DNA of 13,518 bases from T1Sed10-7 sp047921175 (GTDB taxonomy: Bacteria; Actinomycetota; Nitriliruptoria; Nitriliruptorales; Nitriliruptoraceae): assembly GCA_047921175.1 (NCBI GenBank), contig JBLRWQ010000075.1, positions 1 through 13,518 of the forward strand, read 5' to 3'. Both the position numbers and the translations under genes were made by a program. The notes under the pieces are model-generated. The model worked only from the letters and a program-made list of their open reading frames with translations. It searched no databases and was not told where the DNA came from. Positions within the stretch are counted from its first letter, which is position 1, and each line of letters starts with the position of its first letter. Positions 1-6,576 of this stretch are shown in pieces.

Positions 1-969
1 CCGGACGTGGCGGCAGCGTCGATCTCGGCGACCAGGCCGGTCGACAGCCGGGCTTCGACCTCCTCGTAGCGTCCGGCCTCGGGGACGATGACGAGCATCG
101 ACAGCTCGTCGCCCTCGTAGGGCAGCTCGGTCGCGGCGTAGTCGGCGGTCGCCACAGCCGGCCCGGTCAGTTCCAGCTCGTGCATCAGCGGCACCGTGAC
201 CGTGGAACCATCCAGGCGGGTGAAGGGGGCGTCCTCGGTCGGGTACTTGCCGAAGGGGCGCGCCCAGTCGGCCTCGAGGTACAGGGCGTTGACCAGCACC
301 ATGACGGAGTTGTCGTTAAGGAAGCCGGCCGGGAGCAGATCAGGGATGAGGTCCTCGGTGCGCTCCGCAACCCATCCGTTGATCCGTTCGCGGGACGCCT
401 CGCTCTCCGCTTGCAGGGGCAGTAGCTCGATCCCCGCGCCGAACCAGCGCCCCAGCACCTTGTCGTACCCCTCCACCGTCTCGAAGGAGACATCTGGGAA
501 CTGCCGGTTCGCCAGTCGCACGATCGGACCGTCACCACCCTCCGTCGTTACCGACTGCTCCAGAGCGTTGAACGCCGCCCACCGGTCCTCGCCCTGCACC
601 GGGAAGCCGAACAGCCCGGTCAACGCGTCAGCGGTGGCACCGCTCGCGCCCGCGTCAGCCATACCGAACACGACACCGATCGACAGCGACGAGACCACCA
701 CGTCGTCCGCCGAGTCCTGCGACGCGGCATCGAAGATCCGGTAGCCGACGTCGTTGATCCCGACGAGCAGTTCCTCGACGTCTGCTGAGTCCGGCGCCGG
801 ACGCTCCACCACCGGATCGGACGTGGGCTCCACCACCGCATCACCGGCCCCCCAACCCGTCCGAGGGTGCCGGCTCGCTACAGGCCGACAACACGCCCAC
901 CAGCACGACAGCGACCACGAACCAGCCTCGCCGTATCCTCCCGCTCGGTCCCACGCTGCCTCCATCCAT
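1..969 (-). pseudogene. Serpin-family lipoprotein, frameshifted, C-terminus outside window
   Basis: Serpins are suicide inhibitors of serine or cysteine proteases; a lipidated bacterial one would act on the outer face of the membrane. The minus-strand reading shows a lipoprotein signal (basic RIRR, hydrophobic core, lipobox LSAC with Cys at 880-882). A second frame from about 848 down to 3 carries clear serpin motifs: VVVSSLSIGVVFGMADAGAS followed by GATADAL, then NGWVAERTEDLIPDLL, VLVNALYLEADW and LPYEGDELSMLVIVP. The two frames meet at a G6 run (C6 at 848-853 on the plus strand). As written, the signal frame stops at TGA 841-843; one G fewer would join signal and serpin body in frame. Two starts are possible: ATG at 969, or GTG at 954 with GGAGG four bases upstream. 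The reactive-centre loop and C-terminus lie beyond the left edge, so the target protease cannot be guessed. The frameshift could be real, phase-variable or an assembly error. Family assignment is firm; functional state is not. Confidence 0.85.
848..853 (-). other. G6 homopolymer at the serpin frame break
   Basis: Six consecutive C on the plus strand (G6 in the gene's sense) sit just where the lipoprotein signal frame stops and the serpin frame takes over. Removing one base would restore one continuous frame reading SDGLGAGDAVVEPTSDP across the junction. This is the simplest place for an indel, whether by slippage in the cell or by sequencing error. Confidence 0.7.
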
Positions 970-1056
970 CGACACCCGTCAGACGTCACCGCCGCAACGG
1001 TGGTTCCACCTACTGAAGCCGACACGACAGAGGCAGGCCACAACGCCGGGCGTGGG

Positions 1057-1319
1057 TACCTGGAACTGGAAGATCAGCAGCGCACGCTGATCCGCATCGC
1101 CTCACCGGCCGTCGCATCGACGACCTGGCGGTCACCGAGCGGCTCAACGAGCTCGACTCGAAGCACGTCGACAAAGGCCGGTCCTTCATCCACAACGGTC
1201 GTAACCACCTCGACCGTCACAGCCTCATCGCCTTGCGCGAGACCCGCGAGCCGCGGCTGGCCGAGACAGGATGGGAGCGTCAGTTCCAGCGTGTCCTTAG
1301 CGCGGATTATCAAACAGTG
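1057..1319 (+). pseudogene. Unrecognised plus-strand coding remnant, probably frameshifted
   Basis: From 1101 the plus frame reads LTGRRIDDLAVTERLNELDS, then KHVDKGRSFIHNGRNHLDRH and SLIALRETREPRLAETGWER. About four fifths of its codons end in G or C and its composition is protein-like, with no good start codon. Just upstream a different plus frame (1057-1101) reads YLELEDQQRTLIRIA, so a single indel near 1099 may separate two pieces of one gene. The coding character fades at about 1317, shortly before the transposase remnant begins. I do not recognise the family. The piece looks like the C-terminal part of a small hydrophilic, probably helical protein cut off by later rearrangement. It could also be chance coding-like sequence in GC-rich DNA, so confidence is modest. 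Confidence 0.35.
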
Positions 1320-1332
1320 AATTCGACCCCAG

Positions 1333-1482
1333 TCAGGCGAACTCGTAGTGGAGGGTGCGGCCGCCCCACTAGGGCACGACGGTGGAGGGCAGGTCGGCGG
1401 CGCGGAGCACGGGTGAGTAGGCGCGGCGGTTGAGCCGGATCACGACGTGGTCGCCGTGGTTGTGGATGGTGCGTGCAGCATC
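1333..1482 (-). pseudogene. Decayed transposase C-terminal fragment with amber codon
   Basis: Read on the minus strand this encodes RTIHNHGDHVVIRLNRRAYS, PVLRAADLPSTVVP, an amber stop (TAG, plus positions 1369-1371), then WGGRTLHYEFA and a TGA stop at 1333-1335. From memory, many actinobacterial DDE transposases end in a segment like RLNRRAYSPVLR...LP..VPWWGGR.LRYEF. The amber codon falls exactly on the first Trp of that WW pair, consistent with TGG to TAG. Upstream (above about 1482) the similarity is lost and no transposase body follows, so only the tail survives. The element should end just left of 1333, close to where the plus-strand remnant stops. Exact IS family and terminal repeats cannot be assigned from this fragment. 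Confidence 0.6.
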
Positions 1483-1687
1483 ATCGGCCTGACAGAATGA
1501 GCCGCGCCCACCTACGGCCGGGAGGGCGTCCGCGACACCGCGATCCGAAGTCGCGTGCTCAGCGGCGAGAACCTCCGCATCTCAGGCGACTGTGGCCGGA
1601 TCCGCGGAACGGGACCGCCGCGTTCTGGACGGGTTTGGACGGCGGGCCCGTTGCGGCTGATCGCCGGTCAGATCCCGAAACGCAGAA
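1483..1687. other. Intergenic stretch between transposase remnant and tRNA operon terminator
   Basis: I see no supportable gene in these roughly 200 bases on either strand. Open frames here are continuations of antisense tRNA frames and lack a ribosome binding site. It may be part of the degraded element to its left, but no terminal repeat or attachment duplication was found by eye. Confidence 0.4.
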
Positions 1688-1719
1688 TTCGGGCTCCCAG
1701 AGGGGTCTGGGAGCCCGAA
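1688..1719 (-). terminator. 14-bp hairpin ending the tRNA operon
   Basis: A perfect inverted repeat (TTCGGGCTCCCAGA and its complement) pairs 1688-1701 with 1706-1719 around a 4-base loop. It starts five bases beyond the CCA end of tRNA-Phe on the minus strand. No T-run follows, as is common for actinobacterial terminators, so it acts as a terminator or as an RNA-processing/stability stem. Confidence 0.7.
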
Positions 1720-1724
1720 CTCGA

Positions 1725-1800
1725 TGGTGGTCAGGGGCGGGGTCGAACCGCCGACACCACGATTTTCAGTCGTGTGCTCTACCAACTGAGCTACCTGACC
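1725..1800 (-). tRNA. tRNA-Phe (GAA), CCA encoded
   Basis: The minus strand folds as a standard cloverleaf. The acceptor GGTCAGG pairs with CCTGACC, the anticodon stem CACGA/TCGTG encloses loop CTGAAAA with anticodon GAA, and the T arm is GGCGG-TTCGACC-CCGCC. The discriminator is A at 1728 and a templated CCA follows at 1725-1727. It is the last tRNA of the Lys-Asp-Phe run and the only one of the three with an encoded CCA. Confidence 0.95.
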
Positions 1801-1901
1801 TCGACACCACCGAGGTGGCATCTCCCGCCGCGCGAGCGGCACCGCCCACCTCGACGTCCGTCGGTGGTCGTGCACCGGCGAACGTGCGGTGGAACGGGGA
1901 C

Positions 1902-1921
1902 GGCCGGTCCGGGGACCGGCC
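1902..1921 (-). other. Hairpin in the Asp-Phe tRNA spacer
   Basis: GGCCGGT at 1902-1908 pairs with ACCGGCC at 1915-1921, with possible extension into the loop. It begins seven bases past the 3' end of tRNA-Asp on the minus strand. It could be a partial terminator or a processing signal for the tRNA transcript. The spacer also holds a copy of the ACCGAGGTGGCA repeat at 1809. Confidence 0.45.
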
Positions 1922-1928
1922 GCGGGAG

Positions 1929-2003
1929 CGGACCTGACGGGATTTGAACCCGCGACCTCCACCTTGACAGGGTGGCGAGCACTCCAAGCTGCTCCACAGG
2001 TCC
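1929..2003 (-). tRNA. tRNA-Asp (GTC)
   Basis: The minus strand shows acceptor GGACCTG pairing with CAGGTCC, anticodon stem CCACC/GGTGG with loop CTGTCAA (anticodon GTC), and T arm CGGG-TTCAAAT-CCCG. The discriminator is G at 1929, as expected for Asp. No CCA is encoded. It is the middle gene of the three-tRNA run. Confidence 0.95.
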
Positions 2004-2044
2004 TTGCAGACTGCTCATCGTACCGCGGCACCGGGTGCCGCTCG

Positions 2045-2117
2045 TAGGCCGCGCGGGACTCGAACCCGCAACCAGCGGATTAAAAGTCCGATGCTCTGCC
2101 AGTTGAGCTAGCGGCCC
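2045..2117 (-). tRNA. tRNA-Lys (TTT)
   Basis: The minus strand shows acceptor GGGCCGC pairing with GCGGCCT (first pair a G-U wobble), anticodon loop CTTTTAA with anticodon TTT, and T arm GCGGG-TTCGAGT-CCCGC. The discriminator is A at 2045 and no CCA is encoded. It is the first gene of the tRNA operon. Many actinomycetes place tRNA-Glu between Lys and Asp; here the 41-base gap holds none. Confidence 0.95.
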
Positions 2118-2149
2118 GGGCTGGCGGCTCCGGGGGGAGCAGCGCGGGG

Positions 2150-2179
2150 AGACTATCCCGCCGCTGCCCCCCTCGCCAA
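2150..2179 (-). promoter_or_regulatory. Likely promoter of the tRNA operon
   Basis: On the minus strand TTGGCG (2174-2179) and TAGTCT (2150-2155) are 18 bases apart, resembling a housekeeping -35/-10 pair. They lie about 33 bases upstream of the first base of tRNA-Lys, a suitable distance for a short leader. No competing gene lies between. Confidence 0.5.
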
Positions 2180-2266
2180 CCGGCCTCGTCCGCCTCTACG
2201 GTGAGGGCCGGCGCTCCGCGCGCCGCGCGTCGGCGACGCCCCGTCGCCCGATGGAGGAGCCACCCG

Positions 2267-3259
2267 ATGGCGAGGTCCCCACGTGAGCCACTGGCAGGCG
2301 CAGCCGCGTCCGCGGGCATCGAGGTCCGCGTGCTCCAGGCGGACGACGAGGCCGCGGGGGTAGAGCGTTTCCTCGCCACTGCCGAGGAGGATGTCGGCGG
2401 TCCGGTCGTCGATGAGTCCGAGGAGGAGCGGCTGCGCGCGTTGCTGCACGGCGAGCGGCGCTCCGCCTCGTGGCGCTCTGCCCTGCTGTACAGCGAGGGC
2501 CATGAGGTCGCCTACACGGCCATCGTCCTGCCCTATGCGGCGCGCAGCGCCGTCGCCACCGGCGACATCGTCGTCCGTCGCCGGCTGCGCGACCCCGCCA
2601 CGGTGACCGCCGCGGCGTTGCGGGCGGCGCGCGGGCTCGTCTCGGGTACCGACGTCCGCGCACTGCAGCTGTGGATCCGTTCCGTCGGCCCGGCGGAGCT
2701 CGATGGCATCGAGGTGGCCGCGGGGACCCTGGAGCGTGAGCTGCTCGTGCTGGCCCGGTCCCTGCCCGCCGTGGACGCCACCGGTCGGGAGGCGCTCGAG
2801 GAGCTCTGGGCATCGGGCGGACGCATCCGGTCCTACGTGCCGGACCGGGATGACGTGGCGGTCGTGGCCGTCCTCGCCGAGGCCTACGAGGGGACCGACG
2901 ATGGCGGCTGGGACCTGGACCGCCTCGCCGCTCGGCGTCGCTACGCCTGGTTCGACCCCGAGGACCTGCTGCTCGCCGAGGACGCGGACGGTCGCGTGCT
3001 CGGCCTGCACTGGTTGAAGCCCCGCGGCGGTGGCGAGGGTGAGGTCTACAACCTCGCCGTCCGACCGGGCGCGCAGGGGCGGCGGCTCGGCCCGGCACTG
3101 CTCCAGGCCGGACTCGACCACCTCGCCGACCTCGGGTGCGACCGGGTGGTGCTCTGGGTCGATGCCGCGAACGTTCGTGCGGTCCGCCTGTACCAGCGGC
3201 ACGGCTTCAGCGTCCGCTCGACCGACGTCGCGGTCGGTCTCGACGTCGATCCCGGGTGA
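2267..3259 (+). CDS. mshD: Mycothiol synthase (GNAT acetyltransferase)
   Basis: MshD catalyses the last step of mycothiol synthesis, acetylating the cysteine amine of Cys-GlcN-Ins with acetyl-CoA in the cytosol. The 330-residue product, slightly longer than the usual 300-315, has the family's tandem GNAT layout. A divergent N-terminal half (about 18-170) is followed by the signature YAWFDPEDLLLAED, LHWLKP, GEVYNLAVRP (from 258) and VDAANVRAVRLYQRHGF. The ATG at 2267 was chosen over an upstream GTG-type extension because GGAGGAG lies seven bases before it. Oddly, the acetyl-CoA loop usually written QxxGxG reads QGRRLG (270-275), with Arg where the central Gly is expected. The gene is convergent with glnR, sixteen bases away; glnR-mshD adjacency is also found in mycobacteria (Rv0818-Rv0819, from memory). 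Assignment is strong; full activity is likely but unproven given the altered loop. Confidence 0.88.
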   Translation: MARSPREPLAGAAASAGIEVRVLQADDEAAGVERFLATAEEDVGGPVVDESEEERLRALLHGERRSASWRSALLYSEGHEVAYTAIVLPYAARSAVATGDIVVRRRLRDPATVTAAALRAARGLVSGTDVRALQLWIRSVGPAELDGIEVAAGTLERELLVLARSLPAVDATGREALEELWASGGRIRSYVPDRDDVAVVAVLAEAYEGTDDGGWDLDRLAARRRYAWFDPEDLLLAEDADGRVLGLHWLKPRGGGEGEVYNLAVRPGAQGRRLGPALLQAGLDHLADLGCDRVVLWVDAANVRAVRLYQRHGFSVRSTDVAVGLDVDPG

Positions 3260-3274
3260 CCCGCGTCGCCGCCG

Positions 3275-3290
3275 GTCACGAGACCGTGAC
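3275..3290. terminator. Small hairpin between convergent mshD and glnR
   Basis: GTCACG (3275-3280) and CGTGAC (3285-3290) form a 6-bp stem with a 4-base loop spanning the glnR stop codon and lying 16 bases past the mshD stop. The position suits a two-way terminator for the convergent pair, but the stem is short and no T-run follows. Confidence 0.35.
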
Positions 3291-3995
3291 GCGCTCCGAC
3301 TCGTCGAGATCCTCAGGACCGCGGTGCGCACGCTGGCCGGGCGGCACGAGCTTGTAGCCAACACCACGGACGGTCACGATCATCTGCTCGTACTCCGGGC
3401 CGAGCTTGGCGCGCAGCCGACGGATGTGGACATCGACGGTGCGCGAGCCGCCGAAGTAGTCGTAGCCCCAGACCTCCTGGAGGAGCAGCTCCCGGGTGAA
3501 GACCCGGTTCGGCGCGTTCGCGAGCGCCTTGATCAGCTCGAACTCCTTGTAGGTGAGGTCGAGCGGCTGACCACGCAGACGGACCTGGTAGCTGTCCTCG
3601 TCGACGACGAGGTCACCGATGTTCGCGGCACGCTGCGGTGCGTCGGCGAGTGCTCGGTCCCGTGCCAGTCGCAGCCGCGTCTCCAGCTCCGCCGGCGATG
3701 CCTGCGGCAGCAGCCAGTCGTCGAAGCCCCAGGTCAGCTTGAGGGCGGCCAGGGCCCCCTCCGCCGTCACCAGCAGGACCGGTCGAGCGTGCTCGTGGAG
3801 CGAGGCGGCGCGGGCTGCCCCCGCAGCACGGCGGAGGTCGACCGTGGCGTCCACCAGGACCACGTCCGCGCGGCCGACCGCCTGGAGGGACGACGGCTCC
3901 AGGGGCGCGTCCTGGACGGTGTGGTCGAGGAACTCGAGCCCGGGGAGCAGCGCGGCGCTACCGCCGGTCCGCTCCGTGAGCACCAGCAGGTGCAC
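3276..3995 (-). CDS. glnR: GlnR-type orphan response regulator, OmpR family
   Basis: GlnR is the global nitrogen regulator of actinomycetes, acting on glnA, amtB, nir and also on some carbohydrate transporter genes. The product has 239 residues with a receiver-like domain (1-115) and a winged-helix domain (about 125-218: LDLTYKEFELIKALANAPNR, LLQEVWGYDYFGGSRTVDVH, IRRLRAKLGP, VRGVGYKLV). The receiver keeps an Asp at 49 (VVLVDAT) but lacks the N-terminal acidic pair of ordinary receivers, having TE at 7-8. This fits GlnR, which is thought to dimerise without phosphorylation. The GTG at 3995 was chosen because the family starts with a short hydrophobic strand (VHLLVLT) and GAGGAGA lies just upstream; an ATG at 4037 would add 14 unlikely residues. 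No histidine kinase is adjacent, as expected for an orphan. It is convergent with mshD. Confidence 0.88.
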   Translation of the reverse strand: MHLLVLTERTGGSAALLPGLEFLDHTVQDAPLEPSSLQAVGRADVVLVDATVDLRRAAGAARAASLHEHARPVLLVTAEGALAALKLTWGFDDWLLPQASPAELETRLRLARDRALADAPQRAANIGDLVVDEDSYQVRLRGQPLDLTYKEFELIKALANAPNRVFTRELLLQEVWGYDYFGGSRTVDVHIRRLRAKLGPEYEQMIVTVRGVGYKLVPPGQRAHRGPEDLDESERVTVS

Positions 3996-4192
3996 GGGTC
4001 TCTCCTCGTCGTCGGTCGACCGCACGCCACGGACCACCGGGTTCGGGTGGTACCCACGGCGCGGGGTCCGAACACGACCGGGCCCCGGGGATGACGGGGC
4101 ACGTCGGTGCGGGCGTCGTCGCCGGGGCTACCGGGGGGAGCATGCCAGCATCGCTCGGCAGCGTCCACCCGGCGAGTGCCCGTCGAGGCGGA
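3996..4192. other. Intergenic region upstream of glnR
   Basis: This stretch separates the surface-protein stop codon from the glnR start, both genes being on the minus strand. It should hold the glnR promoter and the end of the surface-protein transcript. It is rich in G- and C-runs; I see no convincing -35/-10 pair and no strong terminator stem. Confidence 0.4.
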
Positions 4193-6001
4193 TCAGGCCA
4201 CTCGGCGGCGTCGTCCCGGCCGGCCGGCCAGCACCGTCGCCACGCCAAGCAGCGCGAGCAGCAGTCCGCCTGCGGTCAGCACCAGCGCGTCGACCCCGGT
4301 CCGTGGCAGCTGCGTACCCAGCACCTCGGGGCCAGAGGCCGGCTGTTGCGGCGTGGTCAGCACCACCGCCTCGACGTCGACGAGGAAGACCGTCTCGTCG
4401 TCGCTCGCGGTGACCTCGGCCTCGGATACCAGGCCCAGCCCGGTCACGGTGGCGACGTTGGTGACCGCCGGTTCGGTGAGCTGCTCCGGGGGCACCGCGT
4501 AGGTCGCGGTCACGGTGATCGAGGCACCGGCCGCGAGCTCCACCCCGTCGAGCGACGCGCTGAGATCACCGATCAGATCGTCGACGAGGGTGAGACCGAC
4601 GAGCGTCTCCTCGCCCACGTTGGTGATGAGGTAGTCGTAGGTCACCGTGGCACCGTCCCGGCCGGTCACGTCCAACACCAGCGTGCCGTCATCGACCGTG
4701 AAGGGGACATCGGCGTCCACCGCGGTCTTGACGAGCGCGATGGCCGGCGTCGGGGCGGCCAACACGAAGGTGTTGGTGAAGGTGACCGTGCGTCGCTCGC
4801 CGGGAACGACCCGGGTCGGATCGGTCCGGGCCCCTTCGACCTCGCCGTCGTCGTCGAGCCGCCAGGTGGTGCGCACGGCGTCGAGGGTGTCGGTCTCCTC
4901 GACCCAGCAGTCCGCCTCGTCTGCCACCTCGAGGTCGACGGACCCGCCATCGACCAGCTCCACGGTCTCCATCCACGTCCAGGAGATGTCCGGCTCCTCG
5001 CCCGGGAACTCGGCCTGCTGGCAGGCGACCACGAGCGTGACGGGCAGCGGCTCCCCGTCCGCGCCGGTGGGGGTGGGGCCCTCGACGACCTTCGCGACCG
5101 TCAGGGTGCCGGTGGTCGGCTCATCGCAGGTCACGGCGACCGAGGCCGGGTGGGAGTCCGCGACGAGCGGGGTACCGGCGGTGGTGTGTGCGGAGGCGGT
5201 GTTGTCGATGGTCATGCAGAAGGCGCCGTCGAGAGGATCCGGGACGGCGACCGGCAGGTCGAAGCGGGCGGAGGCGCCGGGCGCGAGATCGTCTGCCTCG
5301 CAGGTCACCTCGCGGGGTGCGGCCGAGTCGCTCGTGCACCCGGCGGGGAGGGTGCCGAGCTCGAAGGGGGCCGGGATGGTGTCGGTCACCTCGACGCTCA
5401 GGGCGGCGACGGCCCGCTCCCCGGCGGCCGCGTTGCGGACGGTGAGCGTGTAGGCGAACGTCCCGCCGGGAGCCACCTCCGCGGCGGAGGCGGACTTCTC
5501 CAGCTCCAGAGCCACGAAGGTCTCGTCACTGCACGTCGCCTGGTCACGGCCGTCCTTGGCGCGGGTGCTCTCGAACGCGGTGATCTGGAGTCGGGTCCCG
5601 GTGGCGAAGCCGGGCTCGTTGCCCTCCAGCGCGATCGCGAAGGTCCCGCTGATCGTCTGTGAGCAGGACAGGTGGAACAGCCCCTGGCCCTCCAGGGGTG
5701 CGTCCGGTTGCCCGTCCTCGCCCAGCCAGTGGAAGCCGGGGATGGCGACGTCGTTGCCGGCCACCTCGGTGACCGCGAACGCGAGGGTGCGTGCGTCACC
5801 GGCCAGTTCGTTGGCCGTCGGGTCCGCCTGATCGGCGAACGCCCGGAAGGTGAGCTCGCCGCGGACGTCGAAGGGCGAGGCCGTCGCCGTCCCGACACCG
5901 ATCGTGACCAGCTGCGCGACCAGCAGGCTGAGCAGGACGCCCAGGGTCACCGTGGCGCGGGCCGGACCCCATCGCGCCGGGGGCTGCTGCGTGGTCCCCA
6001 T
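4193..6001 (-). CDS. Sortase-anchored surface protein with DUF11-like repeats (LPRTG)
   Basis: This is a 602-residue exported protein predicted to be linked to the cell wall by a sortase. It has a signal peptide (1 to about 41; hydrophobic GVLLSLLVAQ, likely cut near TATA-SP) and an N-terminal module with two Cys (about 45-160). A DUF11-like beta-sandwich follows (about 163-290: LELEKSASAAEVAPGGTFAY). Next comes a module resembling the DUF5979 type (about 292-412: GTLTVAKVVEG through TVTFTNTF), then a second DUF11-like repeat (about 418-540: AIALVKTAV through TNVATVTGL). The end is LPRTG (565-569), a hydrophobic segment and RPGRRRR. DUF11-like modules are typical structural stalks of adhesins. 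The composition is strongly acidic. The ATG at 6001 has only a weak AAGG seven bases upstream. No sortase gene lies in the window. Architecture is clear; the ligand or role is unknown. Confidence 0.8.
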   Translation of the reverse strand: MGTTQQPPARWGPARATVTLGVLLSLLVAQLVTIGVGTATASPFDVRGELTFRAFADQADPTANELAGDARTLAFAVTEVAGNDVAIPGFHWLGEDGQPDAPLEGQGLFHLSCSQTISGTFAIALEGNEPGFATGTRLQITAFESTRAKDGRDQATCSDETFVALELEKSASAAEVAPGGTFAYTLTVRNAAAGERAVAALSVEVTDTIPAPFELGTLPAGCTSDSAAPREVTCEADDLAPGASARFDLPVAVPDPLDGAFCMTIDNTASAHTTAGTPLVADSHPASVAVTCDEPTTGTLTVAKVVEGPTPTGADGEPLPVTLVVACQQAEFPGEEPDISWTWMETVELVDGGSVDLEVADEADCWVEETDTLDAVRTTWRLDDDGEVEGARTDPTRVVPGERRTVTFTNTFVLAAPTPAIALVKTAVDADVPFTVDDGTLVLDVTGRDGATVTYDYLITNVGEETLVGLTLVDDLIGDLSASLDGVELAAGASITVTATYAVPPEQLTEPAVTNVATVTGLGLVSEAEVTASDDETVFLVDVEAVVLTTPQQPASGPEVLGTQLPRTGVDALVLTAGGLLLALLGVATVLAGRPGRRRRVA

Positions 6002-6017
6002 GACGGTGCCTTCGTGT

Positions 6018-6074
6018 CGAGACCGAACCGGCCGTTGCGGACGGCGCGGTGCGCCGTGGGCACGGTCGGTCTCG
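6018..6074 (-). repeat. Nested inverted repeats in the surface-protein leader
   Basis: CGAGACCG (6018-6025) is complementary to CGGTCTCG (6067-6074). Between them ACGGCGC (6041-6047) pairs with GCGCCGT (6051-6057) around a 3-base loop. The outer arm ends 17 bases before the ATG of the surface-protein gene, so a folded leader RNA or an operator are both possible. Confidence 0.45.
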
Positions 6075-6198
6075 CCACTCGCTCACCTCGGGGCCTCGAC
6101 GGCACCCACCAGGACGGTGGGGTCGGCGAGGGCGACCGGGACGAACTGCCCGAGGCTCATCGCATCCGTGTGTGGTCGGAGCATACGGAGCGTGCCGT

Positions 6199-6223
6199 CC
6201 CGGGGGAAGGGCGTCACCCCGGG
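6199..6223. repeat. Inverted repeat, 7-bp stem
   Basis: CCCGGGG (6199-6205) pairs with CCCCGGG (6217-6223) around an 11-base loop, about 200 bases upstream of the surface-protein start. It could be an operator or an RNA stem; it could also be chance in GC-rich DNA. Confidence 0.3.
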
Positions 6224-6287
6224 CTGTGGACGGACCGACGCTATGGGGGACGCTGGGGCTCGCCGGCAGCGCCGCCTCGGCCCCGCC

Positions 6288-6337
6288 ACGCTCACGCTCC
6301 GTCGGTGGTCCTCCGCGCTGCGCTGACGCTCCGTCGA
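6288..6337. repeat. Imperfect 18-base direct repeat, period 32
   Basis: ACGCTCACGCTCCGTCGG at 6288-6305 recurs as GCGCTGACGCTCCGTCGA at 6320-6337 (15 of 18 identical). It lies in the gap between the divergent surface-protein and regulator genes. The function is unknown; paired operator sites are one option. Confidence 0.35.
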
Positions 6338-6576
6338 CCGATCGCGGGGTGCTCTCTCGGGCACGCTGCGTGAGCGCTCCGAGACGGTCCGGCCTCGATG
6401 AAGGCGATCGCGTGGCCGCAGCAGGCGCTGGGCGCTCATCGAAGAGGTAGTCCGCGCGTTGAGCGCTCGCCGCCAGCGGGTGGTTGGCGTGGCGTTCGGC
6501 ACGGTTGCGTTCCCGGAGCCGGGGCCGTGGTCGTAGGCTCCGCCGGTCGGCGAACCCGTTCCCCGAGGAGGTGCCG

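Larger units (their letters stand above)
6002..6576. other. 575-base intergenic region with repeats, no supported gene
   Basis: This lies between the divergent surface-protein gene and HTH-regulator gene and should contain both promoters. I see no reading frame with a ribosome site and protein-like composition. It does hold nested inverted repeats near the surface-protein start (6018-6074), a 7-bp hairpin at 6199-6223 and an 18-base imperfect direct repeat at 6288 and 6320. No clear -35/-10 pair could be picked. Confidence 0.5.

Noticed and set aside
1074..1313. 79-residue minus-strand open frame
   Set aside because: The plus-strand frame over the same bases has better third-position GC and composition; this one is likely its complement.
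1473..2031. Several open frames across the tRNA genes
   Set aside because: They read through the tRNAs on either strand and have no ribosome site or protein features.
2153..3367. 404-residue minus-strand open frame over mshD
   Set aside because: MshD signatures on the plus strand are unambiguous; this frame is their complement.
4091..5662. 523-residue plus-strand open frame
   Set aside because: It is antisense to the LPRTG surface protein, rich in Gly/Arg/His, with no recognisable domain.
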